NCBI GenBank assembly: GCA_039630445.1
Contig: JBCNVA010000083.1
Span: forward strand, 1-12,639
Source: HRBIN15 sp039630445
Lineage (GTDB): Bacteria > Armatimonadota > Fimbriimonadia > Fimbriimonadales > GBS-DC
Length of the DNA: 12,639 nt
Reading direction: 5' to 3'
The notes under the pieces: model-generated
The model's input: the letters and a program-made list of their open reading frames with translations, nothing else
What the model was told of the DNA's origin: nothing
The model's database searches: none
Program-made: the position numbers and the translations under genes
In this document: piece after piece, positions 6,772 through 12,639 of the stretch
Layout of the letters: the number at the start of each line of letters is the position of its first letter
Numbering within the stretch: position 1 is the first letter of the stretch

Positions 6772-8238
6772 ATGCGACAGTATGGCGTGTTTATCGATGG
6801 CGAATGGCAGGCGACTGCCGAGCAGTACGAAGTACGCAACCCCGCCAACGGCGAGGTGATTGCCCTCTGCGCGGTGGCGGGTCCGCAGGAGGTGGAGCAA
6901 GCGGTTCAAGCCGCACAACGCGCCTTCCCCAACTGGTCTGCTCGTTCCTACGAGGAGCGCGGTGAGATTCTGCGGGCTATCGCGGCGGGCATTCAGAAAC
7001 GCTTTGAGGAGTTCGCCTTTACTGAGAGCCAGCAGACGGGGCGCTGCCTCCGCGAGACAACGGTGCATGACATTCCCGCCACCATCAGCGTGTTCGAGTA
7101 TTTCGCTGGGATTGCTCCCGCAATTCACGGCGAGACGCTACCCATTCCCGGCAACTATCTGAACTACACGCGGCGCGAACCCTACGGTGTTGTCGCGGCG
7201 ATCACCCCCTGGAACTTTCCCCTCTGGCTTGCGGCGATTAAAGTCGCGCCTGCGCTGGTAGCGGGCAACACGATGGTCATCAAACCCGCACCCACCACGC
7301 CCCTAACGACCCTGATGCTGGCGGAGGTGATGGCGGAGGCGGGTGTGCCCGCGGGCGTGTTCAATGTGCTGACCGATCCGACTCCAGGCACGGTGGGTGA
7401 CCTGCTCACGGCGCATCCGAAGGTGAACAAGATTGCCTTTACAGGTTCCACCGCCGTGGGCATGCGGGTGATGCAGCGCGCCGCGACGAATGTGACGCCC
7501 GTGTCGCTGGAGCTGGGGGGCAAGTCGCCCTTTATCGTGTTTGCCGATTGCGATTTTGGGCGTGCGCTTGCCTATGCGCTACTGGCAAACTTCTTTGCAC
7601 AAGGGCAGATGTGTACGGCTGCCACGCGGATTCTGGTGGAGCGTCCCCTGTATGAGCGGTTCAAGGAGGCGTTCGTGGCGCGGGCAGCCCGCCTGCAGAT
7701 TGGCGACCCGTTAGACCCCACCACCGAGTTCGCCACTCTGCACAAGCGCGAGCAGCTGGAGAAAACCATGCACTATGTGGAACTCGCCCGCCAAGACGGC
7801 GCCACCATCCTGACGGGAGGCAATCGCCTCACCGAGCCGCCCTTCGATAAAGGGTTCTACTTCCAGCCGACCATATTGGAGCATGTGCCGCTCGATTCGC
7901 GCGTGTCCTGCGAGGAGATTTTCGGACCTGTGGCGATGCTCTTTCCCTTTGAGGGCGAGGAGGAAGCGGTTCGGCTGGCGAACGCGACCGAGTACGGGTT
8001 GGCAGCAGGCATCTGGACGCAGGACATCAGCAAGGCGCACCGCGTAGCGCATCAGATTCAGGCAGGCAAAGTGTGGATCAACTGCTACAACATGATCCCG
8101 CCGGGCGCGCCGTACGGGGGCTACAAAAAGAGCGGTTTTGGGCGCGAGCTGGGCTTGCACTGCCTGCTGGATCTATACACGCAAGTCAAAAACATCCAGC
8201 TTGACCTCAGCCCCGACTACTTCGAATGGTTCGGCTGA
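6772..8238 (+). CDS. NAD(P)-dependent aldehyde dehydrogenase (betaine-aldehyde-dehydrogenase-like)
   Basis: 488-residue member of the ALDH superfamily, which oxidises an aldehyde to the acid with NAD(P)+. All key residues are present: Asn148 in PWNFP (oxyanion hole), Lys171 in VIKPAP (cofactor), FTGSTAVG (223-230, cofactor loop), Glu247 in LELGGKSPF (general base), nucleophile Cys281 in GQMCTAATR, and Glu382 in EEIFGPV. Length and order match class 1/2/betaine-aldehyde types. The substrate cannot be fixed by sequence; betaine aldehyde, aminoaldehydes or aromatic aldehydes are all possible. The ATG is preceded by AAGGAGG with a 7-nt gap, an excellent ribosome binding site. The 76-nt gap after the zinc-ribbon gene has no clear terminator, so the two may be co-transcribed. 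Its end converges on the PIN toxin gene across 91 nt. Confidence 0.93.
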   Translation: MRQYGVFIDGEWQATAEQYEVRNPANGEVIALCAVAGPQEVEQAVQAAQRAFPNWSARSYEERGEILRAIAAGIQKRFEEFAFTESQQTGRCLRETTVHDIPATISVFEYFAGIAPAIHGETLPIPGNYLNYTRREPYGVVAAITPWNFPLWLAAIKVAPALVAGNTMVIKPAPTTPLTTLMLAEVMAEAGVPAGVFNVLTDPTPGTVGDLLTAHPKVNKIAFTGSTAVGMRVMQRAATNVTPVSLELGGKSPFIVFADCDFGRALAYALLANFFAQGQMCTAATRILVERPLYERFKEAFVARAARLQIGDPLDPTTEFATLHKREQLEKTMHYVELARQDGATILTGGNRLTEPPFDKGFYFQPTILEHVPLDSRVSCEEIFGPVAMLFPFEGEEEAVRLANATEYGLAAGIWTQDISKAHRVAHQIQAGKVWINCYNMIPPGAPYGGYKKSGFGRELGLHCLLDLYTQVKNIQLDLSPDYFEWFG

Positions 8239-8329
8239 GGAGACAGTTTGCTGCGCTCGCGCGGTTCGATACTTTGGTAGGGAGTAACAGGTGGAGACCC
8301 CATGCCGTGTGTTGGGGCGCGCGGATAAA

Positions 8330-8764
8330 CTACTCCGTGCCACCAACACTATTCACTTCGCCGATGAGTTCCAGTAGCGCACGTGCTGTGATTATTTGAA
8401 TCCCGTGATACGAACCCAAAGCAAGCAGATGGCGTTTGTCGCCACTTACAATATGTGTTGCACCACCAGCTAACGCACATTCAATAACCTTATTGTCTTC
8501 GGGGTCTTGCAACACGGCATGCAGGGTGCCAGGGATTGTAACTACCCGGGAAAATGCCTTGATTTCGCTCACAGCACGATGCGCATCATATGCAGACTTG
8601 CCCAGGCGTGTCCGCAACTTCTCCTCCAGCAAGTCCAGAATCTCTTGACAGGTCACCGAAGCAACACGCCCCTGTCGCGCTGCTTGCACACAGCGGTACG
8701 GTGCACCTCGCCAGCCAAACGCTGAAACGAGGATATTCACATCAAACACCACTACGGGGCGCAC
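8330..8764 (-). CDS. PIN-domain toxin, putative ribonuclease
   Basis: 144-residue PIN domain protein of the 'putative toxin-antitoxin system toxin component, PIN family' type (COG1569-like). The four acidic metal-binding positions are all visible: Asp8 in VFDVNILVSA, Glu41 in TCQEILDLL, Asp90 in DPEDNKVIECA and Asp109 in HIVSGDKRHLL. PIN toxins cut RNA with Mg2+ or Mn2+ at the acidic centre; the RNA target here is unknown. It starts with GTG at 8764, inside the antitoxin gene (13-nt overlap, different frame), and only a weak GAGAA lies upstream. Translation therefore probably depends on the antitoxin being translated, which keeps toxin levels low. Confidence 0.9.
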   Translation of the reverse strand: MRPVVVFDVNILVSAFGWRGAPYRCVQAARQGRVASVTCQEILDLLEEKLRTRLGKSAYDAHRAVSEIKAFSRVVTIPGTLHAVLQDPEDNKVIECALAGGATHIVSGDKRHLLALGSYHGIQIITARALLELIGEVNSVGGTE

Positions 8765-9006
8765 GAGCGATTCTCATGCAGAAGTTGGTCTATAAACTCT
8801 ATCCGCTGCTCATCGCTCAGGGCATCCCAGTCCAACCCGCGCTCGGCGCAGAGTTGGCGCAAGCGTGACTCGCTGGCGTCGATCATCTGCTCCCACCAAG
8901 CGTCTGTGTCTTCATCCAGTGCACGGCGCAGACGCAAGCGATCTTCGGGCGAAAGTTGACGCACCAGCTGAATCAGCTGTTCCAATCCTAACTCCAGCGT
9001 TGACAT
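8752..9006 (-). CDS. Antitoxin partner of the PIN toxin
   Basis: 84-residue, highly charged, helix-rich protein. The pattern LVRQLSPEDRLRLRRALDED near the N-terminus is like the short helical antitoxins that accompany PIN toxins. A Trp-rich middle (DAWWEQMIDASE) and a C-terminal part (ALSDEQRIEFIDQLL) probably wrap the toxin. It precedes and overlaps the toxin gene, the usual antitoxin-first order. The start is supported by GGAGGT 5 nt upstream of the ATG. No classical DNA-binding fold is evident by eye, although the promoter palindromes just upstream are what an autoregulating antitoxin or complex would bind. Confidence 0.8.
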   Translation of the reverse strand: MSTLELGLEQLIQLVRQLSPEDRLRLRRALDEDTDAWWEQMIDASESRLRQLCAERGLDWDALSDEQRIEFIDQLLHENRSCAP

Positions 9007-9016
9007 CCCAGTACCT

Positions 9017-9054
9017 CCAAACGGATTATACCTCGTTTGGGTTAGGTATAATCC
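9017..9054. promoter_or_regulatory. Divergent TA / nuoH promoter with interlocking inverted repeats
   Basis: The 57-bp gap between the antitoxin ATG (9006) and the nuoH ATG (9064) has two perfect inverted repeats. The outer one is GGATTATACCT (9023-9033) with AGGTATAATCC (9044-9054), 11-bp arms and a 10-nt spacer. The second is CCAAACG (9017-9023) with CGTTTGG (9034-9040), 7-bp arms. The second uses base 9023 and most of the spacer of the first, so as RNA or cruciform hairpins they exclude each other. The 11-bp arms give a consensus -10 box TATAAT on each strand (plus 9047-9052; minus 9030-9025). No good -35 is seen for either. From the plus-strand -10 the transcript would begin about 4 nt before the nuoH ATG. 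The operator role is inferred. Confidence 0.65.
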
Positions 9055-9063
9055 AGGTTACCA

Positions 9064-10326
9064 ATGACACTGGGTGAACTTGGCTGGGCGTTAGTGCGTG
9101 TGGCGATTGTGCTGGGCTTTTTGCTGGGTGCGTTGCCACTGGTTATCTGGTTCGAACGGCGCGCTCTCGCATGGTTCCAAAACCGCATCGGTCCGAACCG
9201 CCTGGGACCGTTTGGTCTGTTCCAGCCGATTGCTGACGCAGTGAAGCTCTTTTTCAAAGAGGAGATTGTGCCCGCGAATGCTGATCGATTGATTTGGGCG
9301 TTGGCTCCCGCCCTGTCGCTCTTTCCCGCGTTGGTCGCAGCTGCCACTATCCCTTGGGGACCGAACCGCCTGCTGACTCCCGTGGCGGATGTGGAGATCG
9401 GCATCCTCTACTTTCTGGCGATGTCGTCGCTGGCGGCGTATGGCGTGCTGCTGGCGGGCTGGTCGTCCAACAACAAATACTCGCTGCTGGGTGGTTTGCG
9501 AGCCTCAGCACAGGTCATCAGCTACGAGCTGGGCATGGGGCTGGCGCTGGCGACGGCGATCTTGGCAAGCGGCAGCCTGCGCATGACGGAGATGGTGGCG
9601 GTGCAGGCGGAGCCGCTGTGGGGCACCGTGCCGTTTCTCCCGAACTGGCTGATATTTACGCCGTGGGGACTGGTGGGCGCCGCGCTCTTTTTCGTCTGCA
9701 TGCTGGCGGAGACGAACCGTGCCCCCTTTGACCTGCCCGAAGCCGAAAGCGAGCTGGTCGCAGGCTACCAAACCGAATACAGCAGCATGAAGTTCGCTGC
9801 CTTCTTTATGGGTGAATACATGGCGGTTTTAACGATTAGCGGCATCATGGTCACCTGCTTTTTGGGTGGCTATCTGGCGCCAATCAACTGGTCGCCGTTG
9901 CAGTCGCTGGCAGAGACAGTGGGCGGCGTGTTTGTGCCGTTGGCAACGCTTACTGCTGCGCTTGCGCCGCCATTCTGGTTCCTGCTCAAGCTGGGATTTT
10001 TGGTGTTTATGTTTGTATGGGTGCGGGCGACGCTGCTGCGCCTGCGCTATGACCAGCTGATGAACCTCGGCTGGCGCGTGCTGATCCCCGTCGGGCTGGT
10101 CAATCTCGCGCTGTTGGCGGTCTACCTTCTGTATGGCTGGCTGGCAGCGCTGGTGGGCTATGGACTGGCGATAGGGCTGTATGCCCTCTGGGCAGTAGGG
10201 CGTTCGCGCCCGGTGGAGCGTCGGCGTGTGATTTTGTATGCAAAGGCACACCCTTATATCCCGCGTCAGACGAGGGCTTCGGAAGGGCAAAACGCTTACG
10301 TAGCGCAGGAGGTGCTCCATGGCTGA
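9064..10326 (+). CDS. nuoH: NADH-quinone oxidoreductase subunit H
   Basis: 420-residue membrane subunit of respiratory complex I. It joins the peripheral arm to the membrane arm and forms the quinone chamber. Family signatures are clear: WFERRALAWFQNRIGPNRLG (29-48), FQPIADAVKLFFKEE (53-67), SYELGMGLAL (153-162), AETNRAPFDLPEAESELVAG (215-234) and YDQLMNLGWRVLIP (329-342), with about nine membrane helices. After the usual end it has an extra hydrophobic segment (about 345-377) and a basic, soluble tail of roughly 40 residues, so it is at the long end for NuoH. No strong Shine-Dalgarno sequence stands before the ATG (only AGG), which agrees with the near-leaderless transcript predicted from the TATAAT at 9047-9052. 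It overlaps nuoJ by 8 nt. Confidence 0.97.
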   Translation: MTLGELGWALVRVAIVLGFLLGALPLVIWFERRALAWFQNRIGPNRLGPFGLFQPIADAVKLFFKEEIVPANADRLIWALAPALSLFPALVAAATIPWGPNRLLTPVADVEIGILYFLAMSSLAAYGVLLAGWSSNNKYSLLGGLRASAQVISYELGMGLALATAILASGSLRMTEMVAVQAEPLWGTVPFLPNWLIFTPWGLVGAALFFVCMLAETNRAPFDLPEAESELVAGYQTEYSSMKFAAFFMGEYMAVLTISGIMVTCFLGGYLAPINWSPLQSLAETVGGVFVPLATLTAALAPPFWFLLKLGFLVFMFVWVRATLLRLRYDQLMNLGWRVLIPVGLVNLALLAVYLLYGWLAALVGYGLAIGLYALWAVGRSRPVERRRVILYAKAHPYIPRQTRASEGQNAYVAQEVLHG

Positions 10327-10816
10327 ACGCCTGGTTTTCTTTCTGTGTGCGCTGATTGCCATTAGCACGGCGGTGGGCGTGGTTGCCTCGCGCAACCCCG
10401 TGCGCAGTGCGTTGCTGCTCGTGCTGAACTTTTTGACGCTGGCGGTGCTCTACTTCACGCTTACGGCGCAGTTCGTCGGCATCATTCAGGTTATCGTCTA
10501 CGCGGGCGCAATTATGGTGCTGTTCCTGTTCGTGATTATGCTGCTCAATCTTGGCTCGCCCGAGGCGCAGCTGCCCGAGCGTGAATTGCGTCGTCCTGTG
10601 GCGTGGCTATTAGCCATTGGGCTGTTTATCGTGCTGGTCAGCCAAGTGTTTCTGGTGGTGGGCGCGCAGCCGCAGCCTTTGGTGGAGGCGGGTACAGCGC
10701 GGACGATCGGCTACGCGATGTTCACCCGATGGTCGTTCCCGCTGCTGATTGTGGCGGTGCTGCTGACTGTGGGTGTGATTGGCTCCATCTTGCTAGCGCG
10801 AAGGAGGTCGGCATGA
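10319..10816 (+). CDS. nuoJ: NADH-quinone oxidoreductase subunit J
   Basis: 165-residue complex I membrane subunit with about five helices (4-22, 30-49, 54-77, 94-114, 136-158). The third helix carries the family motif VIVYAGAIMVLFLFVIML, whose pi-bulge is linked to coupling between quinone reduction and proton movement. The start codon is preceded by AGGAGGTG and lies inside the end of nuoH, so translation is likely coupled. It directly follows nuoH with no nuoI between them, a departure from the common H-I-J-K order. Confidence 0.95.
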   Translation: MAERLVFFLCALIAISTAVGVVASRNPVRSALLLVLNFLTLAVLYFTLTAQFVGIIQVIVYAGAIMVLFLFVIMLLNLGSPEAQLPERELRRPVAWLLAIGLFIVLVSQVFLVVGAQPQPLVEAGTARTIGYAMFTRWSFPLLIVAVLLTVGVIGSILLARRRSA

Positions 10817-11133
10817 CAGCGGTTCCACTGAGCGCATATCTGACGCTGGCGGCGTTCCTGTTCGCGATTGGCGCGGCAGGCGTGCTGATTAAGCGCAACC
10901 CTATCGTGATTTTTATGTGCATCGAGCTGATGCTGAACGCGGTCAATCTCACTTTTTTGAGTTTTGCGATGCATCAGCCCAGTTTGCAGGCGCAGGTGGC
11001 AGGGCATGTGTTCGTGCTCTTCGTGATTGGCGTGGCTGCCGCCGAAGTTGCCGTCGGGCTGGGTATTATTGTCGCCATCTTTCGCTTGCGTGAGACGATC
11101 GATGTCGATTCGGTCAATCTACTGCGAGAATAG
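10813..11133 (+). CDS. nuoK: NADH-quinone oxidoreductase subunit K
   Basis: 106-residue complex I membrane subunit of three helices, normal length for NuoK. The two membrane glutamates needed for proton transfer in this family are present: Glu38 in MCIELMLNAVNL and Glu78 in GVAAAEVAVGLG. The start at 10813 overlaps the nuoJ stop in an ATGA and has AAGGAGG 6 nt upstream; the much longer upstream extension of the frame is out-of-frame nuoJ and is not used. The next gene is metE, not nuoL, so the antiporter-like subunits must be encoded elsewhere. Confidence 0.95.
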   Translation: MTAVPLSAYLTLAAFLFAIGAAGVLIKRNPIVIFMCIELMLNAVNLTFLSFAMHQPSLQAQVAGHVFVLFVIGVAAAEVAVGLGIIVAIFRLRETIDVDSVNLLRE

Positions 11134-11148
11134 ATCGGAGGCAAGCTG

Positions 11149-12639
11149 ATGAAAACCTACGCATACGGCTATCCGCGATTGGGCGAAGGACGCGAGTTCA
11201 AGCGATTGATCGAGGGTTACTGGCAGGGCAAGGTTTCCGAGCAGGAGCTGCGACAGGGCATCACCGAGCTGGAATCGAGCCGCTTGGCAACCTACACCCA
11301 GTTTGTGGACGCGCACCCCGTCGGTGAGATGACCCTGTACGACCATATGCTTGACACTGCGCTTATGCTGGGCGTGTACGAGGTCGATCCCGATGATTTG
11401 GATGCCTACTTTGAACTGGCGCGTGGCGCGAACGCGCTGCCGATGACAAAATGGTTCAACACGAACTATCACTATCTGGTGCCGCACATTACGCGCGAAA
11501 CGCGCTTCAGGCTGCGCTGGAATAAACCGCTGTTCTGGGCGAAGTGGCGAAGTGGCGAAATGGCGAATGGTTCGCATTCACTCCCTTATGTGATTGGTCC
11601 CTACACTTTCATCCGACTGAGCCGCGGGTATGCACCAGAGGATCTGCCTGCCCTGCTGCAAGCGGTTGCGGAACCTTACCAAGAGCTGCTGAGCAGCCTG
11701 CACGAAGCGGGGGCGCCGTACGTGCATCTGGATGAGCCAGCCTTTGTGCTGGATGTACCCGCCGAGCACCTTTCCGCTATTCAGCAAGTTTACCAATCGC
11801 TGGGTCAGCATGCGAACCTCATCGTGATGACTTACTATGACAGCGTCGATTTTCTGCCCCTGTTGTATGAGTTGCCAATCGCGGGCATCGGGCTGGACTT
11901 TGTGCATGGTAAGCGCAACCTGCAGCATATCGGGCAGTTCGGCTTTCCCAGCGACAAGATTTTGGTGGCGGGCGTGATTGATGGGCGCAATGTGTGGCGT
12001 TCGGATTTCGCTGCGATCACCGCGCTGATTCGCAACCTGCAGAGCCGTACGGAAGCCACCCTCTGGCTCTCCAACGGTTCGCCCCTGATGCATCTGCCTG
12101 TCACGGTTGCGCCTGAGGAGAAGCTGGAGCCTGCCTTAAAGGAACGCATCGCCTTCGCAAAGGAGCGTCTGCAGGAGCTGCAGCGGTTGAGCCGCCTGCT
12201 GTCTGGTCAATCTGATATGCCTGATCAGCCCGTTCACTCCACGGACCACTGGTACTCGGCGGAGGTGCAGCAGCGCGTAGCGAGCTTGCGTCCAGAGGAT
12301 TTTGAGCGGGCGATGCCCTACAGCGAGCGCGATCGGCTGCAGCGCGAACGCCTGCGTCTGCCCCTGTTCCCCACCACCACGATTGGCAGCTTCCCCCAGA
12401 CGCCCGAAGTACGCCAGATGCGCCCCGCCTACCGCAACGGCAAAATCAGCCAAGCCGAATATGAGGCATTCATCCAGGATCAGATCCACCGCTGCATTCA
12501 ACTCCAAGAGGAACTGGGGTTAGATGTGCTGGTGCACGGTGAGTTCGAGCGCACCGATATGGTAGAGTTCTTTGCCGAAAAGATGGAGGGCATCGCCTTC
12601 ACGCAGCAGGGCTGGCTGCTTTCGTATGGCACGCGCGTC
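11149..12639 (+). CDS. metE: Cobalamin-independent methionine synthase, 5' part (partial)
   Basis: Open from the ATG to the window edge: 497 codons of a protein usually about 750-780 residues long. MetE moves a methyl group from 5-methyltetrahydropteroyl-tri-L-glutamate to homocysteine, the last step of methionine synthesis, in the cytoplasm. The N-terminal domain is clear (YAYGYPRLGEGREFK at the start, MTKWFNTNYHYLVP at 99-112, IGPYTFIRLS at 149-158, LDEPAFVLDV near 195). The linker and the start of the catalytic domain follow: LFPTTTIGSFPQTPEVRQMR (406-425) and HGEFERTDMVEFFAEKMEG (464-482). The zinc-binding residues lie past the window. GGAGG stands 7 nt before the ATG, 15 nt after nuoK, suggesting one operon. 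Residues 131-141 (AKWRSGEMANG) come from the GGCGAA repeat and replace the helix expected between NKPLF and the GPYTF strand. The frame stays open. Confidence 0.93.
   Translation, partial: MKTYAYGYPRLGEGREFKRLIEGYWQGKVSEQELRQGITELESSRLATYTQFVDAHPVGEMTLYDHMLDTALMLGVYEVDPDDLDAYFELARGANALPMTKWFNTNYHYLVPHITRETRFRLRWNKPLFWAKWRSGEMANGSHSLPYVIGPYTFIRLSRGYAPEDLPALLQAVAEPYQELLSSLHEAGAPYVHLDEPAFVLDVPAEHLSAIQQVYQSLGQHANLIVMTYYDSVDFLPLLYELPIAGIGLDFVHGKRNLQHIGQFGFPSDKILVAGVIDGRNVWRSDFAAITALIRNLQSRTEATLWLSNGSPLMHLPVTVAPEEKLEPALKERIAFAKERLQELQRLSRLLSGQSDMPDQPVHSTDHWYSAEVQQRVASLRPEDFERAMPYSERDRLQRERLRLPLFPTTTIGSFPQTPEVRQMRPAYRNGKISQAEYEAFIQDQIHRCIQLQEELGLDVLVHGEFERTDMVEFFAEKMEGIAFTQQGWLLSYGTRV
11538..11567 (+). 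repeat. GGCGAA-unit repeat, copy C, inside metE
   Basis: The units GGCGAAGT, GGCGAAGT, GGCGAAAT and GGCGAA stand in perfect 8-bp tandem within the metE reading frame. Three 8-bp units equal 24 nt, so the frame is kept and WRSGEMAN (metE residues 133-140) is encoded. A 23-nt stretch is identical to copy A. The same peptide would be read from copy A in one frame, showing that the DNA repeat rather than a protein domain is what is conserved. Confidence 0.8.

Noticed and set aside
8298..8317. CCCCA / TGGGG hairpin between the aldehyde dehydrogenase and PIN genes
   Set aside because: Only 5 bp with a 10-nt loop and no T-run, so too weak to call a terminator.
9829..10395. 188-codon minus-strand open frame opposite nuoH and nuoJ
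   Set aside because: Antisense to two certain genes, rich in Gln, His and Arg, with no domain.
10603..10812. Upstream extension of the nuoK frame
   Set aside because: It is nuoJ read in another frame; nuoK has a strong ribosome binding site and a normal length from 10813.

Overview
The window is GC-rich, tightly packed bacterial DNA carrying 14 protein-coding genes or gene parts, no RNA genes and no CRISPR array. Several features point to a free-living, didermic, respiring bacterium: a PEP-CTERM sorting tail, bacterial-type NADH dehydrogenase subunits, cobalamin-independent methionine synthase, a PIN toxin-antitoxin pair and a secreted GHL10-type glycosidase. Armatimonadota or a similar deep-branching group would fit this gene mix, but that is a guess and the window has no phylogenetic marker that settles it.

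Layout. Positions 1-87 are the end of a plus-strand gene for a PEP-CTERM surface protein. Positions 116-3007 hold three minus-strand genes (transcribed right to left): a D-2-hydroxyacid dehydrogenase, a GNAT acetyltransferase and an AAA/DUF4143 ATPase. Positions 3166-4917 encode a secreted family-10-like glycoside hydrolase, also minus strand. Positions 5032-5547 encode a small four-helix membrane protein, minus strand. It is divergent from a plus-strand zinc-ribbon membrane protein at 5607-6695, which is followed by an NAD(P)-dependent aldehyde dehydrogenase at 6772-8238. A PIN toxin and its antitoxin lie on the minus strand at 8330-9006. They share a 57-bp divergent control region with a plus-strand cluster nuoH-nuoJ-nuoK-metE that runs off the right edge of the window.

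How the genes work together. NuoH, NuoJ and NuoK are membrane subunits of complex I. Their genes overlap (8 nt between H and J, ATGA between J and K), so they are probably translationally coupled. metE follows nuoK after 15 nt with its own ribosome binding site, so methionine synthesis may be co-transcribed with part of complex I. nuoI, usually found between H and J, is absent. The catabolic enzymes (hydroxyacid dehydrogenase, aldehyde dehydrogenase, glycosidase) have no obvious shared pathway here.

Most unusual signals. (1) A dispersed 8-bp-period repeat built from GTGGCGAA/ATGGCGAA units occurs three times. Two copies lie in inverted orientation on either side of the glycosidase gene. The third lies in frame inside metE, where it encodes the peptide WRSGEMAN. 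(2) Two tandem 15-bp quasi-palindromes sit 22 bp apart between the GNAT gene and the ATPase gene, and a third, 13/15 matching copy lies at the other end of the GNAT gene. (3) Two interlocking inverted repeats in the TA/nuoH divergent promoter each need some of the same bases, and one of them carries a TATAAT on each strand.
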